Notes under the pieces: model-generated | Seen by the model: the letters and a program-made list of their open reading frames with translations, nothing else | Told to the model about the DNA's origin: nothing | Databases searched by the model: none | Shown here: positions 35,930 through 48,151 of the stretch, in pieces | Layout: each line of letters opens with the position of its first letter | Position numbering within the stretch: the first letter of the stretch is position 1 | Origin: Sapria himalayana | Lineage: Eukaryota; Streptophyta; Magnoliopsida; Malpighiales; Rafflesiaceae | Assembly: GCA_029783825.1 (NCBI GenBank) | Contig: JAREIK010002450.1 | Location: forward strand, 335,001-399,000 | Direction: 5' to 3' | DNA: 64,000 bases | Translations under genes and position numbers: made by a program

Positions 35930-36627
35930 GAGATGTTAAACAAACCATGTTGGGCTGGGCCGGCTCATTGTTTTTTAGCACACCCGTGCTTTCGTGTTCG
36001 GCCAGGCACGGCACGGTACAGTAACCGTGTCGTGCCTGGCTCGGCACATTTATCAAAGCCAGGCCCGGCACGGCTCGTAGGGCTGCCGGCTAAAGTGCCT
36101 GTCGGGTCAGGCCCGTACGGGCCTGGTATAATAAAAAATAATTTTTTTTTAAATTTTTAAAGTATTGTATTAAACTTTATATAAAAAATATATTATATTA
36201 TATATAAATTTTTAAAAATAAATTGTTAAAAATTTAATAAATTACAAAGCTTAAGATTTAAATTAATAAATTGACAATTATTAAAAATTTGTCACTTGAA
36301 AATATTAATAAGGTTTAAATTTTTTTTTATAAATTTTTAATAAATTTAAATTATAATTTATTAGAATTAAATAATAGAGTTTAAATTTTTAAATAAAAAT
36401 TTTAAACAAAAAAATAAATTAAACAAAATTTTCGTTAAAAAAAATTACAAAGTCAAAAAAACTAAAGCAAACTAAATGTCCAATCGGTCAATAGATACCG
36501 AACCAAAGTAAATACAAGTTTCAACGTAACGTATAAAAAAATATACAATCAATAAAAAACAAAACATCAAAATCAAAAAACAGAATCAGGAATAAATCAC
36601 AAAAATTATCAACTGTGTCCGTGACAA

Positions 36628-37323
36628 AGGGGTGTAACCGAGCCGAGTCGAGCCAAGTATTAGGCAGGCTCGACTCGACTCGGTTTTAAAGGAGTAGGCT
36701 CGAGCTTGTTCACGAGCATGTTTACGAGCTGACGAGCCGAATTTGAGGGTGCTCGGGCTCAGCTCGTTTAACTTACGAGCCTTTCACGAGCCTGGTTAAC
36801 GAGCTTGCTTACAAGCCTATTCACGAGCCTATTTATGAGCTGACGAGCTGAGTTTAAGGGTGATCGGGCTAGGCTCATTTAAATTTTGAGCCTCAAAATA
36901 ATATTAGGGAATTAAAGAAAATATTCATCTAAAATAGCCAACATACAACTAAATTAAAAAGATTAGATAATAAAAATTCAATTAACTTGATTGAAGTTCA
37001 AGAGTTAAAATATTCATCATGTTCATTTGTAGGAAAAATTTGTTGTGCATCAAGTCTTCTCCATGTTCACAAGCCCGTTCATGAGTTTGGTTCACGAGCT
37101 TGTTCACAAGCCTGGTTAACAAGCTTGCTCACGAGCCAATTCACGAGCCTGTTTACGAGCTAACGAGCCGAGTTTGAGGGTGCTCGGGCTCGGCTCATTT
37201 AACTTACAAGCCTCAAAATGATGTTCGGGCTCGACTCGTTTAACTTAATAAACGAGTTCGAGCAAGCTTCTAACGAGCCGAACACCGAGCAGCTCACGAG
37301 TAGCTCGGCTCGATTACAGCCCT
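36628..37323. mobile_element. hAT-like MITE (GAGCCGAG terminal repeats) inside the larger hAT
   Basis: Ends AGGGGTGTAACCGAGCCGAG (36628-36647) and the inverse of AGGGCTGTAATCGAGCCGAG (37304-37323) match at 18 of 20. Flanking GTGACAA and CAGACAA suggest a degenerate target duplication. The interior has three ~125-bp repeats with CACGAGCCTGGTTAACGAGC and GAGGGTGCTCGGGCTCGGCTC. The sister hAT at 27533-31168 lacks it. Confidence 0.8.
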
Positions 37324-37450
37324 AACAGACAATGAGGCATCAAAATCAAAATCAAGTGGCAATGATAAATTAAATGTAACGTGGCGTACTGGCATGGCGT
37401 GGCATTGGCAACTGGTATCTGGCAACAGGTAGGAAAAATAGACAACCACG

Positions 37451-39362
37451 TCAATCGTCAATTGGCATATCATGAGCATCATCAACCACAACATCAAGAT
37501 CATTATCATATGGATCATCATCATCGGAAATCAATTCTTCCACTTTCACAGCGGATGCGAATGCGGATGCAGTCTCTGTCCTAGCTCCGGCACGATCCTG
37601 GATGTTAAACCTCGAATCCTCCCAATCCTTCAAACAGACCAATGTCTCAATAATATCTGGACGTAATCTCAATCTCTTATCCAAAATTACATTCACTACA
37701 ACAGAAAAAATAGACTTCGATAATATACTCAACACCGAAGGAGTGAGTAGATCCCGTGTCATCCTAGATAGCACGAAAAATGTAAACTCATATGATTTCC
37801 ATCACTGTAATATATCAAGATTCTTAGTATCAGAATATGATAGGATTGAGCAGTAATCTGTATCTAAGTACCGAGAAAACTCGCTCCTATGTAATGGTCC
37901 ACCCCATCGTTTCTCCCTCACTAACTGAATGAAAAAATCATCTCCGAATAAGGTATCCATGTCCATAATTACAGTCTCACTACTACTACCACCATACCTA
38001 ATATCGTAGTATGTGAACAGATCAGTCAACTTCTCGTGAATAAACCCTTCAGGTGAATCTTCCAGGTTCATGCATGAGAAAATATAAGAATGGTGTTATC
38101 TACCTCTTCCACCTTAGCCCTAGGGTCCATACATGCAGCGAGACAATAAAGAGAAGAAACGATGGACAAATACTTTAAGTACTTGATTTCCATCTCTGCA
38201 ACCATATGGCTAAGGGTCAGGTCAGCTCGATACTTTCTAAACATACTACTAATGTTGCCTATACAACTGAGTGCAATACAAGTCGTGAGAGTATAAACCG
38301 ACGAACAAATATTCGTCGTGTCATAAAAAATCTTTAGGAATTTCATAAATAAAATTCCTGAAGCCCAATCAATATCGTCAATAATAATTTCGTCACTCTT
38401 ACTATTGACGTAGTCGGATATCACGTGTTCGTATCCAACACATAACTCCAACATATGTACGTGTAATTCTAACGGTGTCTCACATCTGATTAAAATTTTT
38501 TCTTCTTAAGATTCACAGACAAACAGAGACTACCAAACTCTTGTAGTCTGCGAGGAGTACGAATATATTTTAATGCATTACGTATATTATCCAACGAGAG
38601 GAAACACATATTCATACCCGCTTACATAATCAAGTTAATCACGTGACACATGCATCTGACATGAAAAATCTCTCTTAATGATGTATCTCTAATATTTCTA
38701 ACAAACATGTTAATCGCTACTTCATTATTAGATGCGTTATCGAACATGATACTAAAAATTTTATTTTGAATTTTATATTCTCTAAAGATTTTCATCATAC
38801 ACTCAAAAATGATAGAGACATCATGAGGATGAAGAATCTCAGAGAATCCTAAAATTTTTTTATTTATTGTCCAGTTAGAATTTACATAATGGCTGGTGAG
38901 ACATGCATAAGATGATTCATCGTAACTTGTCTAGAAATCAGACGTCACGGACACCACTCCACTATATATCATAAATTCATTAATTATTTTTTATTTTTCT
39001 AACTTATAGAATTTTAGTATATCATTCTTAAATGTGGACCTAAGAATCTTACGATAAGCATGCTGAAAATATGTCTGCATGATGCACACCACCCTTGGAT
39101 TTTCCAAAAATCTGATCGGAATACCCATCAATGTGATAAGTCTGGTCATGTCGTCCCTACCCAACTCGCTGTGATATATGAAGAGAGTAAACTTTGAGAC
39201 TAAACTCGATTCATTCTCAAAAAATACAGTGCTAAGTTGGATTTACCTATGATCTAATACATCATATTTTTTGGTGCAAAATTCGGCATGACTCTTAAGG
39301 TACCTAGTCTCAAATAAACTCTTACAAGTTAAATTTCTCATACAATATTTACATTGTGTCAT
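37451..39362 (-). pseudogene. hAT transposase pseudogene (zf-BED to hAT C dimerisation)
   Basis: The start ATG at 39362 opens a BED-type zinc finger (C-x2-C..H-x4-C). The RNase H-like core contains FDNASNNEVAINMFV and CMCHVINL, then YVNSKSDEIIIDDIDWASGI and YLKYLSIVSSLYCLAACMDPR. The C-terminal hAT dimerisation region includes LSRMTRDLLTPSVLSI and LRLRPDIIETLVCLKDWEDS, then an acidic tail ending MPIDD. Several stops and frameshifts split it (pieces 38454-38068, 38071-37802 and 37774-37451), so it is inactive. Compare 28124-30035 and 43645-45226. Confidence 0.9.
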
Positions 39363-40240
39363 TTCTTCTTCCTCATCTCTAATATTTTTTTATTAAATTA
39401 AAATGAGTCCAAGCTACAAAAATCCTCATTATTTTTTTTTAAAGTTTGAGTTGAGACGACTGGAGAAACCAAAATTTCAGCAGCCTCAGACCTCTGTGTA
39501 AGATTTTCATTTTCAAAATTTAAATATGTTTCATTAGTATTTGTCATTTTTTCAAATTTTTGTTAAACAGGATATAGGAGGTAGAGACTAGATGATAGAT
39601 TTTACTATTTTAGGATTAGAGAAAGAGACCGAAAGAGAGAGAAAAAAGCTTAAAATAAATTACTAGGTAAAGCAGTAAGGTATATCACGTGCACGGTGCA
39701 CTGCAATCTAGTTCAAAATTCCAAACCCGAGTTGATAGTCCCAAAAAACTAAGCCGAATGACGAAATCTCGAGTCCCAAGAGAGAGAGAAACAAGAATTT
39801 TGAGAGAATAAGAATGTGAGAATAAATGTTTAAGAAAAACATAAATATTATAGAGAGATGGGAGGGATTTTATAAATTAAAGAAAATAATTTTTTTTTAA
39901 AAAAAATATTTTTTTGTTTTTTTTTTAATTTTTTATAGTATTTTAGGGGGCAAAATCATGAGGGCCGTCGGATTCTGCCCCCTAGCCGTTGGAGGCAAAA
40001 TCCAACGGCTATTTTTCAAATTTTTTTTTTAACCGTTGCCCTTGCCCGTTGGGGGGGGGGGGGAGAGAATTCGAGTCGGGCTGGACTGCGGGTCAGGTCG
40101 GGTTGAACATGTGCCCATGCGTTTTCTCTTCCGACGTGGCGCTGCGCTGGCGTGGTGGTGGGGTGAGGGGGTTCGGTCACTCGGGTGGGGGTTGGGGACT
40201 TGGGCCATGGAATGCGGGTCTGCGGGACATGACCCGTGTT

Positions 40241-40533
40241 GACGGGTCTTGCCACTGGCCACCGACCGGTGCCGAAGGGCCGTGCCGACGGGCCGTGCCA
40301 CTGGCCACCGACCCGTGCCGAAGGGCCGTGCCACTGGCCACCGACCCGTGCCGAAGGGCCATGCCGACGGGCCGTGCCACTGGCCACCGACCCGTGCCGA
40401 CGGGCCGTGCCACTGGCCACCGACCTGTGCCGACGGGCCGTGCCACTGGCCACCGACCCGTGCCGACGGGCCGTGCCACTGGCCACCGACCCGTGCCGAC
40501 GGGCCGTGCCACTGGCCACCGAACCGTGCCGAG
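40241..40533. repeat. 33-bp minisatellite, about 8 units
   Basis: The unit is GCCACTGGCCACCGACCC + GTGCCGACGGGCCGT. In the sister hAT the same place (about 30945-31000) has essentially one unit, so this array grew after the copies separated. The proline/arginine-rich open frames here are artefacts of the array. Confidence 0.9.
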
Positions 40534-40704
40534 TCAGGCACGGCATGAGGCACGGTTGGCCTCGGCACAGCACGGTAGGTGCCATTTCCGGGCACGACAC
40601 GAGCCCGGGCACAGGAAATTCACCTGTCGGGCCAGCCCAGGCATGGCCGAATCGTGTCGTGCATCATGCCGGGCCAGGCCAGGCCGGCCCAGTTGACACC
40701 TCTA

Positions 40705-41480
40705 GATACCCCTATAAAAGTATTGTATCAACAAGTAAATATTTTGTTGACTATGAAAAGAGCAAGGTTCCTCAAAAGAGGAAATCTACCTCAGGGTCAA
40801 GCAATATGGTAGCTCGAGAAAATACTCTAGTTCAAGCTCATAATGAGCCACAGACTGATAAAATCAGACTACCTAAGACTTGGGACATATACTATGAGAA
40901 GAGGACATATAAAGCTTTTTCATATCATAAAATAATCTACTAAAAAGCTAGACTATCCTGCAATTAACCTTTCTAGTTTTCACCTTTTGATCACTTTTCG
41001 ATAAGAATAGATGAGTTGTACTTAGCACCCAATCTTACAAGTATTGTATACGTGTTTTTTTTCTTACTTCTTTTATTACTTTTTTTTGATAATACTATAA
41101 TACTCAAGTCTTCTTCTAAAATATTATCTCACATGTTAGCACTATAACATGTTGGACAAGATAAATGTATTACACTTCAACAAGACCTGAAAATATTTAA
41201 TACAGACTACCAGGATATTCTTTCAAATGACCAAGATAATCTTCCAATAAATTTTTTTTTCTCTAATAGTACAATTCTAGACAAAAATATGATACACCAA
41301 CTAGAAAGTAAAAATATAATTTGTAAAAAAGACCTTGAAATTGAGGTATATTTAAAATAGACACATGAGTTTAAGCTTTCATAATTTGTTTATAAAGTAC
41401 GAAATTCACTATATAACCTAATACAATCACTGAGCCTAGTTTAGGCTTTCATAAGCATTTATATTGTTAAATTTACATAA
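40705..41480 (+). pseudogene. Degraded coding-like frame of unknown family
   Basis: Directly after the hAT, one frame reads KYFVDYEKSKVPQKRKSTSG, NMVARENTLVQAHNEPQTDK and IRLPKTWDIYYEKRTYKAF, then with stops QDNLPINFFFSNSTILDKN and MIHQLESKNIICKKDLEIE. The amino-acid mix looks protein-like, unlike its surroundings. I cannot assign a family; a retroelement fragment is possible. It has no start or good end. Confidence 0.35.
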
Positions 41481-41649
41481 GTATGTTATGGATTTTTTTT
41501 TCTAGAAAAAACCTGACAACAATAAATTTTGTTCATGGTGTACATGAATGATATTTTATAAAAAAAATGATGAGTTGATAAACATTCAACTCAATGATGG
41601 TCTTCAATCATAGTTCTAGACCAATAATTTTAAGAAACTCAAATATTTT

Positions 41650-42230
41650 TGTGACATAAGTTGATTTTAAGGTTGTGCTCCAGCAAATACTCTTATTGAT
41701 CCATGTATTAATTTTACTTTCGATGCAACTAATGTAGTTGATTCAATATTTTAAAAAAAAATCATATAAAAAATTAACTATTTGACTATTACATAAACAA
41801 ATATAATAAATATAATCAATATAATTATTCATTTTCTAATTTGTAATCAACATGTTCACTCATAGATAGCTATTCACATGCTTAAGCATGTGAAAAAATA
41901 CTTTAAAATTTGAAATTATTTTTAGCAATCATTAACAATTATTATATTTAAATTCAAGTTGGGACTAACTTACACTGAAAAGAGATATACAATTATTTTT
42001 AATATTTTTCTTAGAGACATTCTTGTCTCTTATAAAAGTAAAAAATAAATATTTTTTTTATGAATCAATGCATAGGAAGAATATTATTATTTATGAAATA
42101 CTAATCTAACACATACTCGAGACAAATGAGTATTTTTTTTCTCTCATGACTTTTTACTAAGATAATCACAAAGCAAGGAATAAAATCTCAAATCTAATAT
42201 TTCACAAATAAAAAAAACAAATTGTAGTAC
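41650..42230. repeat. Dispersed repeat (partner of about 26080-26650)
   Basis: GTGCTCCAGCAAATACTCTT, TTGATCCATGTATTAATTTT and TCTAATATTTCACAAA parallel the partner copy in order and spacing. Confidence 0.55.
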
Positions 42231-42599
42231 ACAAAATTGTAGAGGCATCAACTTTCATTACTTTCCTCCAAGCTTTAAGTTCTTGATTTGTACGGACCAA
42301 CTTGATGTGGTGTTTCAATTTTTTAGCTTGATAATTTCTTTATTATTGTTGAATTTTTTGTTTGATTATGATATTAATGTGAACACTTAACATATATATT
42401 GCTCCAATCAATTTTGTTCGTTATACAATAATATTATTTATATAAGATTTATCATCAAGTATTATTGAGTTTCATATAGTTTTTTTAATGAAAATTTTAC
42501 AATTAAGAACAAGAAGAAAATCAAATTTGGAAAGGCTTAAGGTATGAAGACAAAACATATTCAAATTAATTATCAACAAGGACATTTGAGATACAGAGG

Positions 42600-43215
42600 C
42601 TTGAAAGAATGATAAGGAAGGGGTAGTTGGAATCTTTGCTTTGATAAAATTTTTTATGATTGGAAGGTGAGGGAAATGGAAACCTTACTTCATAAAATTC
42701 AACTCTTTATCATAAGAAAAAGATAGTAAACAATGGTGGAGGGAGAACAAGGATGACATGTTTATTGTTAAATCATCATACATTACTTTCACTAAGAATT
42801 TCAAAGTTAAGTTTCTAAGTATTGTCATTTGGAAGGCATGAGCCCTAATAAGGATCAATTTTTTTGATGGGAAGTAGCACGGAGAAAGTTCTCCACAATT
42901 AGGTGTTACCTAAACAAAAAAAAAAAAAACCCCAGGTCACTATCACTTCTTTTTGAGAGTAGGAAAATATGTTGTAGTATTTAATATTCTTCTCATTCAA
43001 CATGCAATGGGTAGCACTCTTCTATTAAAAGAAATATTCAAGATTGGCATGGTCCTTTTATGGGGAACAAAAGGAAGAAAGCTTGGAAAACAGCCCCATT
43101 ATAATTGTTGTACACTATATGAAAGGAAAAAAAATAGATGAGCTTTCAAAGAGAATGAGCTAATGGGTCAAGCATCAAAATATATGTTTTTGAATGTTTT
43201 TGTGCAGTAAAATAT
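42600..43215 (+). mobile_element. LINE 3' relic (reverse-transcriptase zinc-binding tail)
   Basis: WWRENKDDMFIVKSSY resembles the W..(D/N)..G.FSVKS.Y entry of the zf-RVT tail of plant L1-type LINEs. Then follow SIVIWKA.ALIRINFF and, in another frame, FNILLIQHAMGSTLLLKEI and LLWGTKGRKLGKQPHYNC..YERKKNR, matching the tail pattern W.G...G...K..W...P.C..W..WKERN. It is frameshifted and 5'-truncated. Confidence 0.6.
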
Positions 43216-43504
43216 TTGATTTCTTTTTCGATATGTAAAGAATACACAAATTATACTCTTTTTAGAGTTTTTTGGGATGGAGATATGCTAAAGTGTGTAC
43301 TTTTGACATTCGTGAGATATTATTTTGCCCCTCATTCTCCCCGCCTAAGCTTAAATCAAGAGTGAAAATGAGAAAAGAAGAGATTATAGATAAACTATGA
43401 AAAACTAAATACATCAATATGTTATTTATATAATTTTTTTTAATTTAAAAAATATGTTTTTATATTTTTCCTTTTTTTTAGGGCAGAAATTAGTTATCTA
43501 TTAA

Positions 43505-43635
43505 ATTTCACCCATTTAGCTAATGGATGTAATCCATCATCAATTAATTTAAAAATTTTAATTTTTTTTTATTTTGGCCGACAGGGTAGTGATAGGCATT
43601 GTCCTGTCAAAAAAAAAAACAATCATTTTATAATG
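43505..43635. repeat. Short dispersed repeat (partner at about 9047-9185)
   Basis: TTTCACCCATTTAGCTAATG, TTTTGGCCGACAGGGTAGTG and AACAATCATTTTA parallel the intron 4 copy. It abuts the hAT transposase fragment that follows. Confidence 0.45.
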
Positions 43636-43644
43636 AATTTTTTT

Positions 43645-45226
43645 AGAAAATGAAATTCTTACACAAAGATCTGAGAATGCTTAAACTTTGATTTCTCCAG
43701 AAGTCTCAACTCAAACTTCTAAAAAAAAATAGGATGACTTCTGTAGTTTAGACTCATTTTAATTTAATAAAATAAAAAAATATTAAAGATGAGGAAGAAG
43801 AAATGACACAATACAAATATTATATGAGAAATTTAACTTGTAAGAGTTTATTTATGACTGAACACCTTAAGAGACATGCTGAATTATGCACCAAAAAACA
43901 TGGTACATTAGATCCTATGCAAACACAACTTAACACTGCATTTTTTGAGACTAGATCGAGTTTTGTCTCAAAGTTTACTCTCTTCATATACCGCAGCGAG
44001 TTGGATAGGAACGGCATGGCCAAACTTATCATATTGATGGGTCTTTCGATCATATTTTTGGAAGATCGTAGTGCAAATCATGCAGACATATTTTCATCAT
44101 GTTTATCGTAGGATTCTTAGGTCCACATCTAGGAATGACATACTAAAATTATATAAGTTAGAAAAATAAAAAATAATTAATGAATTTATGACATATAGTA
44201 GAGTGGTGTCCGTGACGTCCGATATCTAGACAAGTCACGATGAATTATCTTATGCATGTCTCACCGGCCACTATGTATATTCTAACTGGACAATGAATAA
44301 AAAAATATTAGGATTCTATGAGATTCTTCATCCTCATGATGGCTCGGTCATTTTTAAGTGTATGATGAAAATCTTTTAAGAATATTAAATTCAAAATAAA
44401 ATTTTTAGTATCGCATTCGATAACGCATCTAATAATGGAGTAGTAATTAATATGTTTGTTAGGAATATTAAAGATGCACCGTTAGGAGAAATCTTTCATG
44501 TCAGATACATGTGTCATGTGATTAACCTAAGTGGGTATGAAGGTATATTCCCCCGCATTGGATAATATACATAATACACTAAAATATAATCACACTCCTC
44601 GCAAACAACAGGTATTTGGTAGGCTCTATTTGGAGAAATCTTTCATGTCAGATACATGTTTGTCGTGAGACACCGTTGGAATTATACTACCTGATGTTGG
44701 AGTCATGTATTAGATACGAACACGTGATATCCGACTACGTCAATAGTAAGAGTGACGAAATTATTATTGACAACACTGATTGGACTTCAGGAATTTTATT
44801 TATGAAATTCCTGAAAATTTTTTATAACACGACAAACATGTGTTCATTAATTTATACTGCCACGACTTGCATTGCACTCAAGTGCATATACAATATTAGT
44901 AGAATGTTTAGAAAGTATCGAGCTGACCCGATACTTAGCCATATGGTTGTAGAGATGAAAACCAAGTACTTAAAGTACTGGTCCACCGTTTCATCTCTTT
45001 ATTATCTCGCTGCATGCATGGACCCTAGGATTAAGGTGGAAGTGGTAGATAATACTCTGACTTACATTTCCTCGTGCATAAACCTGAAAGACCCACCTTA
45101 AAGGTTCATTCACGAGAAATTGATTGACTTGTTCACATACTACGATACTAGGTATGGTGGTGGTAGTAATGAGCCTGTGATTACGGATATTGATACCTTT
45201 TTCGGAAGTGATTTTTTTATTCAAAT
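43645..45226 (+). pseudogene. Truncated hAT transposase copy, opposite orientation
   Basis: Begins in the leader of the same family. The BED finger reads YKYYMRNLTCKSLF..HLKRHAELCTKK from the ATG at 43803. The core has YEHVISDYVNSKSDEIIIDN, YLKYWSTVSSLYYLAACMDP and FTYYDTRYGGG. Homology stops at about 45226, so the C-terminal dimerisation region and both transposon ends are missing. Stops and a ~50-bp local duplication near 44490-44690 (GGAGAAATCTTTCATGTCAG twice) are visible. Confidence 0.85.
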
Positions 45227-46069
45227 AAATGTTGATAGACTGTTTGCTTTATATTGGTTATTTCAACCTTATTCCATATATCTATCGACTAAAATCACAG
45301 AGAATATCATTGTGTAAAAAATAATTGAAGAAAGAATTAATGCCAACATTTTATCATGAAAATCATAATCATAATCATGTACTTACAATTTTTATCAAAC
45401 ATACAATGCAATGTTGAGATGATAATTATGCATAACTTAATGCAACACTACTAAAGAAACAAAGGAATTGAACATATATACTATAATCAGCCCATGCCCA
45501 TTACAACCCAATCCAGGCAAAGTTTGCATCATGGAGACCCAATCAGACTAATATTATCTGGCCAATCCTGAGCCAGGCAGTACCAGGCCAGCCATGGCAA
45601 GCTGCCCGAAATGCATTGATCAGCTAATAAGAAAAAAATGACATTAACTGCAATCTAATAAACACTTAGCTATTTGCATCAGTAGATCAGCTAATAAAAA
45701 ATAAATGATGATAAGAGCTTCAGTCCTAAAACATTTCATTCTGTTCAAAAAGAAAACCTAACAAGGATAGAAATAGATAAACCTTACAATCTCAATCTCA
45801 ATCAAATCTGGAAGCGGCACTCAGAAAAAAAAATCAATTTGCTATCAATCAGAAATTACCATCATGGCTTATTCGAAAACCCCAGGGTAAAATGAATACT
45901 ATAAAAGTATAGATCATGCTATGAAAACATGAACATGTTGAATGTCAATTTCAAAACCCATATTATTTTACGCTTGTAATACCATTTTCTTTCTGATGAA
46001 ACGTCCAGATTCCATGAATCACACCTAAGGTGTAGCCTACAAAATATATTACTGCTGAAGTGAATGAGA
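45227..46069. other. Intergenic sequence
   Basis: A CATGCCC/CCAGGCCAGCCATGG patch at about 45485-45610 looks like a decayed hAT fragment. CAGCTAATAA occurs twice nearby. No gene is seen. Confidence 0.4.
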
Positions 46070-46350
46070 TGTTTTATGTCTAATGTCTGGGAATGTTATC
46101 TAGAAAATTTATTCGATGAAACAAATAAGACTGATTCTCCGAGAGAATGTTATCGAATAGCTGAAGAACTTTTTTTGTTACCCGCTCGTCAATATTTCTT
46201 TTGCAACATGAATTCGAAATCAAGCACCGTTGAAATTTATGAGAGGAATGAACTCCTTGGACGTTGACAGTGCAATGGATGGGAGAGGGGATCAGGACCT
46301 TGAACACGATTGGGCCAATGCTGATTCTCGGAGGGATAGAGAACTGGCGA
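46070..46350 (-). other. Coding-like patch of unknown identity beside a hAT
   Basis: The minus strand reads CCKRNIDERVTKKVLQLFDN and ILSENQSYLFHRINFLDNIP to a stop near 46080. The plus strand is also open over 46064-46267. Base composition is less biased than the neighbours. I cannot name a family; it could be an exon fragment or captured DNA. Confidence 0.3.
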
Positions 46351-46368
46351 TGTGTAAAATGTAAAGGG

Positions 46369-46927
46369 TACATGTGTCAAACGGGCCGGTCGGGCCGGTC
46401 GGGCGGCTCCCAGCCCGGAGCCCATCACAGTTCAGCCCGGAGCCCATCACAGTTCAGCCCGAAGCCCGTGCTGACTCACGGCACAAACTGTGCAGCATCG
46501 TGCCAAGGGTTTTCGGCCCGTGTGTCATGCCAGGCACGGCACGGGTGCCTGACACGTGGACACAGCACGGGGACGTTGCATGGAGCGACGCTCAATGAAA
46601 GTATGGCACGGGAACGTTGCATCGAGCGATGCTTAAATGGGGGAACGACGCGACGATGCCAACGAGTGACAGCTCGACATGGTCGACATAGTCGACATGC
46701 AATGGCAGCATGATAGCACACCGTCATAAACCCTACTTTTTTAAAACAAACTCAGCCTGACCCGAATCGCTTTGACCGACCTGGCTCGAACCCGGGCGGA
46801 TTCCAAGGCACGAGCTGTGCCAGGCCTGCCCTCCAATAAATCATGTCGTGACAGGCACGGCATTCTAGCTCATTTGGGCCCATAAAATGGGTCAAGTCAG
46901 GCCGAGCCGACCCATTTGACACCTTTA
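46369..46927. mobile_element. GC-rich non-autonomous hAT, 559 bp
   Basis: Left end TACATGTGTCAAACGGGCCGG and right end ..CCCATTTGACACCTTTA are inverted repeats. The interior has a 22-bp unit AGCCCGGAGCCCATCACAGT repeated 2-3 times and GGCACGGCAC motifs. Flanks GTAAAGGG and GTCACAAG match poorly, so the target duplication is decayed or the ends are off by a few bases. Confidence 0.75.
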
Positions 46928-46929
46928 GT

Positions 46930-48151
46930 CACAAGTGACGGCCTACATTGTACGTTCTGTGTGACTTGTGGAACGGTCTCATATATTCATTTTCGTGAGA
47001 CCAAGCTTGCAAAGTCAACCTTATACCTTTATACTGGCTATGTTTGTTATGCCTCGGGCTCATTAGTAGAGCGGCTCTAACTTCCGATCAGTTTGTGTAT
47101 GGTAGACCAATACCCTTCTTCATAATGATGTCTCAGACTGGCGACAAAATCTCTAAATTTAACTGGGTCAGCATGCCTAAACTCCAAAAAAAATATCACT
47201 TTTAATCAACTTTAACTCACTTTCTAAACACTCTCATATATTTTCACTCAAACTTGTCTGTATGCTTTATCTTCAAAGTCTTTAGCTACAGTCACATATG
47301 CTCACGCATTAAGTCCATGATATTCTCTCTCACTCAATATCTTATACGCTCTCGTGCAAGACATCTTCCATCAATATCCGTCTTCAAATATTACTGCTCC
47401 CCACGAGCTTTAATCCACTAAGATTCATGCTGATACCTTTGGGCCAAAAAAGGCATCACTCTTTTCAAATGTGGCATCACACAACTATAGAAGGAGTCCC
47501 CACTCACTTACACACCAAAAAAAAAGTATATCTAGATGGACTTCCATTCCTAGTAGGCCAAATACTCATTACATGCTATTAGACAATAACCGACACCTCT
47601 TGCAATCCAGAGGAATACTCATTTCATACTTGAGTCTTCCTAATTGCAGCTTTATTAGCTACGGTGCATCTTTAAAAAAAATAAACTTTCGATCGCTAAG
47701 ATTGACTTTAGGCAACACACCTTATTGATGGTCTTTTGTCCTGCCTCTATTACCATTTGTAACGGGCCTACTTTGTCCACACAATGATACTGCCCATAGG
47801 GCAGTCTCAGATATCCACTTTCATGAGACCCAGCCTGCCAACCCATATTTTATAGTTTTATGTTGATTGATTTCGCCATGCCTCAAGCTCATTAGGAGAA
47901 TGGCTCCGGCTCCTAACTAGTTTGTGCATAGTAAGTCAACACCCTTCATAATCAAGTCCCAAACTAGTGATAAACTATATACATTTAATCAAGTCAATAT
48001 GTCTGAACTTCAAAGAAGCATCGCCCTCAATCCACTTGCACTCGCCTTCTGGAACACTCCCACACTTTTTCACTCAAACCCGTCAATATGTTTTAATCTT
48101 CAATAAAGTCTTTAGCTATAATCGCAGATACTCACATATTAAGTCCATGAC
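46930..48151. repeat. Two-copy direct repeat, period ~830 bp
   Basis: About 46935-47322 recurs diverged at about 47757-48151. Shared segments include GTCTCA.ATAT.CA.TTTC.TGAGACC, ATGCCTC.GGCTCATTAG, CTTTAGCTA.A.TC.CA and ATTAAGTCCATGA. The ~430 bp between could be a short internal region. It may be a pair of terminal repeats of an LTR-type element or a tandem duplication. Confidence 0.6.

Larger units (their letters stand above)
35938..40704 (-). mobile_element. hAT element with transposase pseudogene, 4767 bp
   Basis: Left end TAGAGATGTTAAAC and right end ..AGTTGACACCTCTA are flanked by GATACTCC (35930-35937) and GATACCCC (40705-40712), 7 of 8 identical. GC-rich subterminal regions are homologous to those of the inner hAT at 27533-31168. 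It contains a separate hAT-like insertion (36628-37323), a transposase pseudogene and an expanded 33-bp minisatellite near its right end. Confidence 0.9.

Noticed and set aside
39989..40943. Open frames of 111-235 codons with RPVPTGRATGH-type repeats
   Set aside because: Products of the 33-bp minisatellite in the hAT subterminal region; no domain, and open on both strands.
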